DNA from: Alphaproteobacteria bacterium | Lineage (GTDB): Bacteria > Pseudomonadota > Alphaproteobacteria > UBA8366 > Aestuariispiraceae | DNA length: 64,000 nucleotides | Assembly: GCA_033344895.1 (NCBI GenBank) | Contig: JAWPMN010000001.1 | Coordinates: 930,001-994,000, forward strand | Direction: 5' to 3' | In this document: piece after piece, positions 37,340 through 44,768 of the stretch | How positions within the stretch are numbered: the first letter of the stretch is position 1 | Layout: each line of letters begins with the position of its first letter | The notes under the pieces: model-generated | Told to the model about the DNA's origin: nothing | Databases searched by the model: none | The model's input: the letters and a program-made list of their open reading frames with translations, nothing else | Position numbers and translations under genes: made by a program

Positions 37340-38339
37340 CCGCCTCCCAGCGCCCGGTTCTCGCGGTTTGCGGCGACGGTTCCGGTTCGCTCCATGTGAA
37401 CGGGATAAGGCCTGGCAGAACGCGGCCCTGTTCCACCCCGAAACGCACCATCCGGACCGCCCCGTCAAAGGTCTCGATCGCCGGATCATCCCAGAGTATT
37501 TCTGCGCGCCCAGAAAGGCTGAGCCCCGTGCCATTGAGGAAATCCGGGAACAGAAGGCCAACCTGCGGGTTCACCGCGATGTTGCCGAATGTATTGAAAT
37601 AGCGGTTTCCGTTGAAGTCCGGAAAGGTCAGAACGGTTCCCGTTGCCCCCTGCTCCACCTTCACGAAGCCGGGCCGTCCGCCGCGATGGCTGACATCGAC
37701 GCCTTCGACCGGGTTCGGGCCCGCCGCGTCAAGGGATGCGCTGGCGATGAACAGGGTATCCGCCTCCCCGATCTGGCGCAGCGTTTCCTCATTCAGATCG
37801 GCCCCCAGAATCGCGACTTCCAACGCCTCCTGCACCGCACGGAATCGTGGATTGCGCGCCTGAATGTATTGCGGACAGTTGCCGAAGCTCTGATCCACCC
37901 GCACATCGAATCCCGTTCCGTCGACCGACACCACTTTCCCGGTCATGCGGTTGCGGCGGCGTGTATGGAACTCGACACCGATCAGGGCGACTGGTGCTCC
38001 GACATGAACGCCGTCCCGCGCCGGGTCGGCCGTCACCGGCAGTGCCCGAATGCGGAGGTGCTTCGGATCGGGGCTGGTCATGAAGCCGGTGGGACCGGTC
38101 AGGACCGATGCCCATGGCTTCCCGTCCCGATCTAGCGCCCCGAGGAAAACCAGGGGTAAGGCCTCGAAGAAGGTCCTGTGTTGATCGGGCATGTAATCGC
38201 GGATCATCCGGCGCCCGGCGCGATCCGCCAAGTCGGAAACACCGTCCCGCGCCTGAACCGCCTTCTCGCCGGCATGATAGGGGCTGGAGGGCAGCGACCA
38301 TCCGGTCGCTGCCCGATTTCCATCGTTTCTGTCCGCCAT
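37332..38339 (-). CDS. Pyridoxamine 5'-phosphate oxidase family (FMN-binding split-barrel) protein
   Basis: This 335-residue protein contains an FMN-binding split barrel of the PNPOx type. The core runs from RDYMPDQHRTFFEALPLVFLGALDRDGKPWASVLTG through the SFGNCPQYI region to a second half with FVKVEQGATGTVLTFPDFNGNRYFNTFGNIAVNPQVGLLF. Such double-length members are often annotated as flavin-nucleotide-binding proteins and are not true PdxH enzymes. It overlaps the end of the lipoprotein gene by 8 bp, convergently, and sits 9 bp after the GST gene, so it may share its transcript. Confidence 0.87.
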   Translation of the reverse strand: MADRNDGNRAATGWSLPSSPYHAGEKAVQARDGVSDLADRAGRRMIRDYMPDQHRTFFEALPLVFLGALDRDGKPWASVLTGPTGFMTSPDPKHLRIRALPVTADPARDGVHVGAPVALIGVEFHTRRRNRMTGKVVSVDGTGFDVRVDQSFGNCPQYIQARNPRFRAVQEALEVAILGADLNEETLRQIGEADTLFIASASLDAAGPNPVEGVDVSHRGGRPGFVKVEQGATGTVLTFPDFNGNRYFNTFGNIAVNPQVGLLFPDFLNGTGLSLSGRAEILWDDPAIETFDGAVRMVRFGVEQGRVLPGLIPFTWSEPEPSPQTARTGRWEAVS

Positions 38340-38348
38340 GACCCTGCC

Positions 38349-38972
38349 TCACGCGGCCAGAGGGGTCGCCTGCATCGCGACGAAACCCGGCAAGGCCTCA
38401 ATGCGACAGAGCCAGGCCTGGATAGCAGGATAGGGCTGCAGGGAAACACCGCCTTCCGGTGCATGGGCCGTGTAGCTGTAAAGGGCCACATCCGCGATGG
38501 TCGCGTGCGTGCCGACCAGAAACTCGCGGTCTGCCAGATGGGTGTTCATGTAACCGAACAGTGCCCCTGCAATCGATCGTGCCCGGTCTCCATCCGCTTT
38601 GAGGCCGAAGACATTGATGACACGCGCCAGGGCCGGACCGGCCGCTAGTTGACCTGCGGCGAGCGACAGCCAGCGTTGCACATCTGCGGCCACCGTCGCT
38701 TCCGAGGGATACCAGTGTCCCGGCGTGTCGTATTTGCGCGCCAGATAGACCAGAATCGCGTTGCTGTCCGCCAGGGTGACGGCACCGTCCTGCAGTACCG
38801 GAACCTGCCCCAACGGATTGAGCGCCAGGAAATCCGGTGCCTTATGGGCCCCGCTGGCAAGGTCGACATCGACGAGTTCGGCCGGCAGGCCCAGCAGGGC
38901 CAGCATCAGTTCCGCGCGGTGGGCATGACCGGAAAGCGGATGACGATAGAGACGGATACGGTGTTCAGGCAT
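38349..38972 (-). CDS. Glutathione S-transferase family protein
   Basis: This 207-residue GST has the thioredoxin-like N-terminal domain (IRLYRHPLSGHAHRAELMLALLGL, then LNPLGQVPVLQDGAVTLADSNAILVYLARKY with the glutathione gamma-glutamyl-binding Asp-Ser pair) and the all-helical C-terminal domain. The catalytic Ser/Tyr near the N-terminus is likely within RHPLSGH. The ATG at 38972 has GGAGGA upstream. It is divergent from a LysR-type regulator, which probably controls it together with the flavoprotein gene downstream. Confidence 0.92.
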   Translation of the reverse strand: MPEHRIRLYRHPLSGHAHRAELMLALLGLPAELVDVDLASGAHKAPDFLALNPLGQVPVLQDGAVTLADSNAILVYLARKYDTPGHWYPSEATVAADVQRWLSLAAGQLAAGPALARVINVFGLKADGDRARSIAGALFGYMNTHLADREFLVGTHATIADVALYSYTAHAPEGGVSLQPYPAIQAWLCRIEALPGFVAMQATPLAA

Positions 38973-39055
38973 GACTTCCTCCGGAATGGCAATTGGATGC
39001 CCGAAAGATAGTTGCTTATCCTGTTGGGAATAATAACGTGTTTTCGGAAACGATA

Positions 39056-39072
39056 ATTCCGGATTATGGAAT
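39056..39072. promoter_or_regulatory. Candidate LysR-type operator
   Basis: The imperfect dyad ATTCC-GGATTAT-GGAAT contains the T-N11-A core preferred by LysR-type regulators. It lies between the GST and LysR genes, directly before the LysR start codon, where binding would repress the regulator's own expression. Assigned by eye only. Confidence 0.35.
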
Positions 39073-39075
39073 AAT

Positions 39076-39975
39076 ATGGATCTTCTGAAAGCCATGCGCA
39101 CGCTGATTGCGGTTGCCGATAATGGCGGGTTTTCCGCCGCGGCGCGCAGTCTGGGGCAATCGCCACCTTCCGTGACCCGCGAGGTCGCGGCACTGGAAGA
39201 AAGATTCGGCTGCAAGTTGCTGACCCGAACGACGCGTCAGGTGCGCCTGACGGAGGCCGGCACCCGCTATCTTGCTGACGCCCGGCGCATCCTGGCGGAG
39301 GTGTCGGAGGCCGAGGCCGCGGTCGCCGGGGTTCACGGTGAGTTGCGCGGGCCGATCACCGTGACCGCGCCAGCGACCTTCGGGCGGCTGCATGTTGCGC
39401 GGCGAATCACGGATTTCGCCCTGCGCCACCCGCAGATCCGGTTCACCACGCTGTTCCTGGACCGCATGGTGAATCTGGTGGATGAAGGCGTTGATGTGGC
39501 CTTGCGCATCGCGCAATTGCCGGATTCCTCCGCTACTGCGATTCGGGTCGGCAGTGTCCGCCAAGTCCTATGCGCGGCCCCGGCCTATATTGACCGCATC
39601 GGCCCCATTGAAGGGCCTGAGGACCTCCAGAAGGCGGAGGGAATCTACACGGCCGCGTTTCAAGGACCCTGGCCCCTGACCCGCGACGGACGAACGGTGA
39701 GCATGCGCCCGCCCGCCCGATTCGTCGCCAACACGATCGATGGCGCCCATGAAGCGGCGCGCGCCGGGATCGGGGTCGTCCGTCTGCTGTCCTATCAAGT
39801 TGCCGACGCGATTGCGGACGGAAGTCTGGTGCCGCTGCTGCGGGATTACGAACCGGACCCGGTGCCGGTCCATGTCGTCCATCTGGAGGGCCGGAACTCG
39901 CCGATGCGGATCCGGTCCTTCATCGACTATCTGGTCGAGGAACTGCGGCGCGAGCCGGTCTTGCGCAACGGCTGA
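39076..39975 (+). CDS. LysR family transcriptional regulator
   Basis: This 299-residue protein has the LysR N-terminal winged helix-turn-helix (MRTLIAVADNGGFSAAARSLGQSPPSVTREVAALEERFGCKLLTRTTRQVRLTEAG) followed by the periplasmic-binding-protein-like effector domain (PITVTAPATFGRLHV onward). It belongs to the branch that often regulates neighbouring oxidoreductase or GST genes. It is transcribed away from the GST gene, with a short promoter region between them. The effector is unknown. Confidence 0.94.
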   Translation: MDLLKAMRTLIAVADNGGFSAAARSLGQSPPSVTREVAALEERFGCKLLTRTTRQVRLTEAGTRYLADARRILAEVSEAEAAVAGVHGELRGPITVTAPATFGRLHVARRITDFALRHPQIRFTTLFLDRMVNLVDEGVDVALRIAQLPDSSATAIRVGSVRQVLCAAPAYIDRIGPIEGPEDLQKAEGIYTAAFQGPWPLTRDGRTVSMRPPARFVANTIDGAHEAARAGIGVVRLLSYQVADAIADGSLVPLLRDYEPDPVPVHVVHLEGRNSPMRIRSFIDYLVEELRREPVLRNG

Positions 39976-39983
39976 CGCCGCGA

Positions 39984-40325
39984 TCAGTACATCCGCCCGC
40001 CATTGGGAACGTCGAGATCGGGACGCAGCAGAACAACTTCGCCCTCCTCGTCCGGGACCCCTAGCACCAGGACCTCGGACATGAACTTGCCGATTTGCTT
40101 GGGCGGAAAGTTCACCACACCGACGACCTTCCGCCCCGGGAGGGTCTCAATGTCATAATGCTTGGTGATCTGGGCCGATGTCTTGCGTTCCCCGATCTCC
40201 GGACCGAAGTCGACCCAAAGCTTGAAGGCAGGACGCCGGGCCTCCGGGTATGGCTCGGCCCGAAGAATGGTTCCGACACGGATATCCACCTTCAGGAAAT
40301 CATCGAAGGAAAGGGTGTCTGTCAT
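39984..40325 (-). CDS. csaA: CsaA-type tRNA-binding-domain protein
   Basis: This 113-residue protein is a free-standing tRNA-binding (OB-fold) domain of the CsaA type. It contains FLKVDIRVGTILRAEPYPEARRPAFKLWVDFG, then SAQITKHYDIETLPGRKVVGVVNFPPKQIGKFMSEVLVLG. CsaA has been described with chaperone-like activity linked to protein export and binds tRNA in vitro. The ATG at 40325 gives the standard N-terminus; an upstream GTG-started extension is unlikely. Confidence 0.92.
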   Translation of the reverse strand: MTDTLSFDDFLKVDIRVGTILRAEPYPEARRPAFKLWVDFGPEIGERKTSAQITKHYDIETLPGRKVVGVVNFPPKQIGKFMSEVLVLGVPDEEGEVVLLRPDLDVPNGGRMY

Positions 40326-40396
40326 AATCACTCCCGTCGCGGCATGGCTGCAATCGGCCACAGCCTAGACGGTTTGAGCCGGAAGGAAAGGCGCAC

Positions 40397-40432
40397 CAAA
40401 GAAGAACGCCCCGGCACCGGGCCGGGGCGTTC
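40397..40432 (-). terminator. Rho-independent terminator after the phasin gene
   Basis: An 11-bp perfect stem (GAACGCCCCGG at 40404-40414 and its complement at 40422-40432, 7-nt loop) is followed on the minus strand by TTCTTTGG. It begins 22 bp after the phasin stop. Confidence 0.75.
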
Positions 40433-40453
40433 CGAAACGCGATGTCCTGCGCC

Positions 40454-40951
40454 TTACTTCGGCAGCTTGGACAGCGAATCCTTCAATTCATCGAGGCTTT
40501 CGACAAAGCGCTTGTTGACGATGTCAAAGGCTTCGGCCTGCGACTTCGCCATCATTTCCGACAGTTCGCGCATGTTCGAGACCGCGGATTCGATCGTCGT
40601 CTTGACCTGATCGATCTGGGCCGACGCGTCCGGCGCGGCCATCGACTTGCCCTGCAGTTCCTGCAGCGCCGCGTTGGCCTCATCCATCGTGTTCTTCAGG
40701 ATTTCGCTCTGGCGTTTGAAGATCGCCTGCACGCCTTCAGCGGCCGTTTTGTTCGCGGCGCTGAGCGCTTCCATGTTCTTGCGCTGGGCGTCGGTGATCC
40801 CTTTCAGGTCCGGCGCTTCGACACCCTGGAAGTACTGGGTGAAGTCGGTTTTCAGGAACGGGTTCTTTTCCGGGTCGAGGAACGGATTGTTCTTCGGATC
40901 CAGGAACGGGTTGTTCATCGGGTCGAACGCCGAGGACGGTTTCTTGGCCAT
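40454..40951 (-). CDS. Phasin family protein with N-terminal NPF repeats
   Basis: This 165-residue protein has the helical, Ala/Gln/Glu-rich core of phasins (about 50-160), which coat polyhydroxyalkanoate granules. The core includes KNMEALSAANKTAAEGVQAIFKRQSEILKN. Before the core lies a tandem 8-residue repeat: NPFLDP at 14-19 and 22-27 and NPFL at 30-33, with a decayed copy before them. The ribosome binding site GGAGGAG is optimal, suggesting high expression. Two palindromes resembling PhaR operators lie upstream, and a strong terminator follows. Confidence 0.87.
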   Translation of the reverse strand: MAKKPSSAFDPMNNPFLDPKNNPFLDPEKNPFLKTDFTQYFQGVEAPDLKGITDAQRKNMEALSAANKTAAEGVQAIFKRQSEILKNTMDEANAALQELQGKSMAAPDASAQIDQVKTTIESAVSNMRELSEMMAKSQAEAFDIVNKRFVESLDELKDSLSKLPK

Positions 40952-41018
40952 GGGGGTACTCCTCCAATCGAACGTTTAGATGGGGTACAAGCCGCCCCGC
41001 CCCATCATGCGGATTCAG

Positions 41019-41035
41019 ATGCTGCACCGCAGCAT
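41019..41035. promoter_or_regulatory. Candidate PhaR operator (CTGC-N3-GCAG palindrome)
   Basis: ATGCTGC-ACC-GCAGCAT is a perfect 7-bp dyad containing CTGC-N3-GCAG, the consensus I recall for PhaR, the regulator of polyhydroxyalkanoate genes in Rhodobacter and Paracoccus. It lies 68 bp upstream of the phasin start. Confidence 0.55.
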
Positions 41036-41076
41036 TCGCCTATCACATGATACTTTTCCGCGCGTTGGTCAAGATA

Positions 41077-41096
41077 TTTTGTGCAGTGCAACAAAA
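41077..41096. promoter_or_regulatory. Second TGC-rich palindrome upstream of the phasin gene
   Basis: TTTTGTGCAGTGCAACAAAA is a near-perfect dyad (TTTTGT and ACAAAA arms around GCAGTGC). TGC-rich sites of this kind occur before phasin genes bound by PhaR. It sits about 125 bp from the phasin start and about 100 bp from the divergent transporter start. Confidence 0.5.
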
Positions 41097-41192
41097 ATGT
41101 CGTGCCACGACTCTTCTGCCCTACCGACGGCTGGCTTCTGCCGCAGCAGCATGTCACATTACAGATAGGGAATATAGGGGGAGTGCAATTTC

Positions 41193-42470
41193 ATGGAGAA
41201 TTTTCAGGCGACCGCGGGATTCGCGGCGTTGATCGGCTGTGCGTGGTTCTTCAGCGAAGGCAAGCAGCAATTTCCGGTACGTCTCGCTCTGATCTGCATC
41301 CTGCTTCAGGTCGGCCTGGCCGCGCTGTTCCTGTATCTCCCGGGAATGGCCATCCTTCTGGCCGGGCTGAACGACGGCGTGACGGCCTTGGGAGAGGCGA
41401 CCCGCGCCGGGACATCCTTCGTTTTCGGCTATACCGGCGGCGGACCGATCCCGTTCGAAAGCAGCGATGGCGCAACAAGTTTCATTCTCGCCTTTCAGGC
41501 TCTGCCCATCGTGCTGGTAATCAGTGCCCTGACAGCGTTGCTGTTTCACTGGGGTGTGCTGCAGGCCATCGTGCGGATTTGCGCCTGGGCGCTACGCCGG
41601 ACACTGGGCATCGGCGGTGCCGAGGCGGTCAGCGCCGCGGCCAATGTTTTCATCGGCATGGTGGAGGCGCCGATCCTGGTCGCGCCCTATCTGAAGCGCC
41701 TGCACCGGTCCGGCCTGTTCCTGATCATGACCGTCGGCATGGCGACCATCGCCGGCACGGTCTTCGGCATCTATGCCGGCTTTCTGAACGGCGTTATCCC
41801 CGGTGCCGCCGGCCATCTGTTCGCCGCCTCGCTGATCAGCCTACCCGCCGCAATTCTGATAGCAAGGATCATGGTTCCCGCGCCACCAGCCGGCGTTCAG
41901 CACGAACAGCTCGATGTCGACATGTCCTTTGCCGGTGAAGCGGAGGGGCTGCAGTCCAGCAACATGATGGACGCGATATCCCGGGGCACAGCGGTCGGGG
42001 TGAAGCTGCTGATTTCGATCATTGCGCTGTTGCTGGTCCTGGTCGCGCTCGTCGCGCTGGTCGACATGATCCTGGCCGGCACGCTGCCGGACGTGTCCGG
42101 TGCGCCGCTATCCGTCGAACGCATCTTCGGTTGGGTTTTTGCGCCGGTCGCATATGCGATGGGGATACCCTGGGCAGAGGCTGATCTGGCCGGGGCCCTC
42201 TTGGGGACAAAGACGGCGCTGAACGAACTGCTGGCCTATCTGGCGCTTTCACAACTGCCGCCGGATGCCCTCTCGCCCCGCACGCAATTGATTCTGACTT
42301 ATGCGCTATGCGGGTTTGCCAATTTCGGCAGTCTGGGGATCATGCTGGGCGGGCTGACCGCCATGGTGCCAGAGCGACGACATGACCTCGTTCGTCTGGC
42401 ACCTCGCAGCCTGATTTCGGGAACTCTGGCGACCTGCCTGACGGGGGCAACCGTCGGGATCCTGGTCTGA
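41193..42470 (+). CDS. Concentrative nucleoside transporter (NupC/CNT family)
   Basis: This 425-residue protein has the CNT fold with N-terminal, core and gate helices. Signatures are GEATRAGTSFVFGYTGGGPIPFE, QALPIVLVISALTALLFHWGV, the EAVSAAANVFIGMVEAPILVAPYL motif and ALCGFANFGSLGIMLGGL near the C-terminus. It imports nucleosides with sodium or protons. The ribosome binding site (GGGGGAG) is 9 bp before the ATG. Its stop directly abuts the stop of the convergent RHH gene. Confidence 0.95.
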   Translation: MENFQATAGFAALIGCAWFFSEGKQQFPVRLALICILLQVGLAALFLYLPGMAILLAGLNDGVTALGEATRAGTSFVFGYTGGGPIPFESSDGATSFILAFQALPIVLVISALTALLFHWGVLQAIVRICAWALRRTLGIGGAEAVSAAANVFIGMVEAPILVAPYLKRLHRSGLFLIMTVGMATIAGTVFGIYAGFLNGVIPGAAGHLFAASLISLPAAILIARIMVPAPPAGVQHEQLDVDMSFAGEAEGLQSSNMMDAISRGTAVGVKLLISIIALLLVLVALVALVDMILAGTLPDVSGAPLSVERIFGWVFAPVAYAMGIPWAEADLAGALLGTKTALNELLAYLALSQLPPDALSPRTQLILTYALCGFANFGSLGIMLGGLTAMVPERRHDLVRLAPRSLISGTLATCLTGATVGILV

Positions 42471-42749
42471 TCAGTCGCTGATCGCGTCGAGCAGAACGAA
42501 GGTCCGGATCGCACTGGACAGATTGCCGGTCCGCTGCCGGTCGATATCGGTAACGAGCTGGTTGACCGAGATGCCCTTGTCGACGGCAATCGTGCGGAGC
42601 GCTTCCCAAAAGACGTTTTCGAGAGAAATACTTGTGCGGTGACCGGAGATCACGACAGAGCGTTTTTTGATCTCGGCCGGGTCTTCCGCATTCTTAATCC
42701 GCGCCCGACGGGCGGTTCCGCGTGTCATGAGCATACTGATATCGTTCAT
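42471..42749 (-). CDS. Ribbon-helix-helix domain protein (RHH_4 type)
   Basis: This 92-residue protein carries a ribbon-helix-helix fold at the centre (KRSVVISGHRTSISLENVFWEALRTIAVDKGISVNQLVTDIDRQR), the pattern of the small alphaproteobacterial RHH_4 proteins. They are thought to bind DNA as dimers; targets are generally unknown. The ATG at 42749 has GAAGG 8 bp upstream; a further ATG five codons in is possible. No toxin-like partner is adjacent, so an antitoxin role is unlikely. Confidence 0.85.
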   Translation of the reverse strand: MNDISMLMTRGTARRARIKNAEDPAEIKKRSVVISGHRTSISLENVFWEALRTIAVDKGISVNQLVTDIDRQRTGNLSSAIRTFVLLDAISD

Positions 42750-42848
42750 GTTGCAGACCTTCGGTCCCAAGGAGGTCAGACAGTGCCGTCCGACTTGATC
42801 TGCAGTCTACGGTTCAGTTCTTAAGGAATACTTACCGCTTCCGTAATA

Positions 42849-43502
42849 TTAAATCCGTTCCAGAAAGTCCCGGATTTCAGCGCCCGCTTCGGCGATGGCC
42901 TGATCATGGGTACGGCCGGATGCCTTGCGCGGCTTCAGATCGTGATCGCCGTCCTCGGCCCAAAGGACCGTGGCCCGTTTCGGCAGCACATAGCCCGCGA
43001 CATCTGCGCGCGTTCCAAAGGGGTCGCGTGTCCCCTGAACCATCAGCACCGGCTTGGCGAGCGCTCCGAAATGATCCGTACGCAGCTTGTCCGGCTTGCC
43101 CGGCGGGTGAAATGGGTATCCCAGGGTGATCACGGCCTCGACCGATCCCGGACAATCCGGTTCCGCCGCCAGCAGCGTCGCCATGCGTCCCCCCATCGAC
43201 TTGCCGCCGATCGCCAGGCGCGCGCCGGGGAAATTCCACTCGGCGGAGTCGATTGCCCTGCGCCAACTCTCCAGCAGAACCGGCGCCCGGTCCGGCGGTT
43301 TCTTCCCACCCTCGGTCCGGCGGCGCGCCATATAGGGAAACTCGAAACGAGCGACGCCGATTCCGCGCCCCGCAAGAGCCGCGGCGATGGCGTTCATGAA
43401 GTCGCTGTCCATTGGCGCCCCCGCGCCATGCGCAAGAAGCAGGCGCCAGGTCGCGCCATCCGGGCCATCGCACATGAACTGGATATCGTCGTTCCCTGTC
43501 AT
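42849..43502 (-). CDS. Alpha/beta hydrolase (TEX30/KANSL3-like family)
   Basis: This 217-residue compact hydrolase has LLAHGAGAPMDSDFMNAIA near the N-terminus, the nucleophile elbow GGKSMGGRMAT (Ser near 106), VQGTRDPFG with the acid residue, and GDHDLKPRK with the catalytic His. This matches the small alpha/beta hydrolases related to human TEX30 (dienelactone-hydrolase-like). The substrate is unknown. It is divergent from the CheW-globin gene. Confidence 0.9.
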   Translation of the reverse strand: MTGNDDIQFMCDGPDGATWRLLLAHGAGAPMDSDFMNAIAAALAGRGIGVARFEFPYMARRRTEGGKKPPDRAPVLLESWRRAIDSAEWNFPGARLAIGGKSMGGRMATLLAAEPDCPGSVEAVITLGYPFHPPGKPDKLRTDHFGALAKPVLMVQGTRDPFGTRADVAGYVLPKRATVLWAEDGDHDLKPRKASGRTHDQAIAEAGAEIRDFLERI

Positions 43503-43666
43503 GGGTGAAACGAACGAAATCCCCCCGCTACCGTCAAGAGGTTGTTAACTTTCTTATGCAAAGACTTGAGTGTCACGGGACGCGTAATAGGCTACCGTGG
43601 AGCGGCAGGCGGAGGCACAGGGGTTTCCGGGGTGAGCCGCCAAGGATCAATGAGGGACGGATCAGA

Positions 43667-44686
43667 ATGTCGGATTTGGCGATTGCGGGGATTTCGAGCC
43701 TGACCGCGGGCGACGAGGAACAACTCGTCACCATGACGGTCGACAGTCAGTTGTTCGGTATTCCAATCCTGCGCGTTCAGGATATCGTGGAGCCGGTTCA
43801 GATCACACCTGTGCCGCTTGCCTCTTCGGCTGTCGCCGGCGTCCTCAATCTGCGCGGCCGGATTGTCACGGTCATCGACCTGCGGGTTTGCCTGGGCGCG
43901 GAACCGAAGGATCTGAGCGAACGGCCGATGTCCGTTACCGTCGAACACAAGGGTGACCTTTACACCATCCTTGTGGATTCGATCGGCGACGTCCGCTCCT
44001 TGCCGCGTCGAGACCTCGACAAACCGCCACAGACCCTGGACGCGCGCATGCGCAAGCTATGCTCGGGCGTGTTCCGCCTGCAGGATGACCTGCTGGCGGT
44101 TCTGGACGTGGAACGCGTGCTGGATCCGGCCACCATCGCCGAAGCACCGAAGCGGCGACCGCTTAAGCGCCACAAGACGGCGAAAACCACGGGCGGCGCG
44201 CCGCAGAAGAAGGCGTCCAAGAAGCCGGCCTCCAACGACGATTCGGAGCCCGCCAAAGGAAAAAAGCCTGACGCCGCCAAGCCGAGCAAGGCCAAGGCGG
44301 CGGAAAAAGCATCGGCTGAGCCGGGATTGTATGAACGGCTGGGCGGCGAACTCGGCGTAGATGCGATGGTCGATCTGTTCCTGGAGAAGGCCCGGGCGGA
44401 CGCCCGCCTGAGCCCCTTGCTGGAAGGCGGCGACCCGTCGCAGCAGGCAAAGCATGTCAAATCCTACCTGACGCAGACCTTCGGCGGGCCGGCGGCCTAC
44501 AAGGGCCCCAACATCGCTGGCATCAGCCGTCATCTGGTCCAGGATAAGGAGATGGACGACGGGCATTTCATTGCGGCTGCGGGCTACATGGCGGACTGCC
44601 TGAACCAGATGGGCATGCCGGCCGAACTGATCGACGAGGTCATGGCCGCCGTGGAAGACGTTCGTGACGAGCTCATGGGACGCTGA
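43667..44686 (+). CDS. CheW domain fused to a truncated-hemoglobin-like domain lacking heme ligands
   Basis: This 339-residue protein has a CheW domain at about 17-155 (VTMTVDSQLFGIPILRVQDIVEP, SAVAGVLNLRGRIVTVIDLR, FRLQDDLLAVLDVERVL). A Lys/Ala/Pro-rich linker of about 60 residues (158-218) follows. A group I truncated-hemoglobin-like domain covers about 220-339 (LYERLGGELGVDAMVDLF, LTQTFGGPAAYKGPN, DDGHFIAAAGYMADCLNQMGMPAELI). Aligned by eye with cyanobacterial GlbN, the proximal His (F8) is Ser287, the B10 Tyr is Leu239 and the CD1 Phe is Leu; only the E10 His (His263) remains. CheW couples chemoreceptors to CheA. The globin half may be a non-heme sensor or scaffold. It is not beside other che genes. 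Confidence 0.9.
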   Translation: MSDLAIAGISSLTAGDEEQLVTMTVDSQLFGIPILRVQDIVEPVQITPVPLASSAVAGVLNLRGRIVTVIDLRVCLGAEPKDLSERPMSVTVEHKGDLYTILVDSIGDVRSLPRRDLDKPPQTLDARMRKLCSGVFRLQDDLLAVLDVERVLDPATIAEAPKRRPLKRHKTAKTTGGAPQKKASKKPASNDDSEPAKGKKPDAAKPSKAKAAEKASAEPGLYERLGGELGVDAMVDLFLEKARADARLSPLLEGGDPSQQAKHVKSYLTQTFGGPAAYKGPNIAGISRHLVQDKEMDDGHFIAAAGYMADCLNQMGMPAELIDEVMAAVEDVRDELMGR

Positions 44687-44743
44687 CCACGGACGCGCTT
44701 CCGGAGCCCATCCCCTATACCACCATCGCATCCGGCTGAATTG

Positions 44744-44760
44744 CCGTCCGCAACGGACGG
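44744..44760. terminator. Short hairpin between convergent CheW-globin and fumarase genes
   Basis: CCGTCCG-CAA-CGGACGG is a perfect 7-bp stem between two convergent genes. There is no T-run on either side, so it is at best a weak bidirectional terminator. Confidence 0.35.
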
Positions 44761-44768
44761 GCTGAACC

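Noticed and set aside
42471-42749. Antitoxin of a toxin-antitoxin pair
   Set aside because: The RHH protein has no small toxin-like gene beside it; its neighbours are a transporter and a hydrolase.
43505-44686. CheW and globin parts as two genes joined by a sequencing frameshift
   Set aside because: A single frame with a long, compositionally plausible linker runs through both, and no second start with a ribosome binding site is seen before the globin part.
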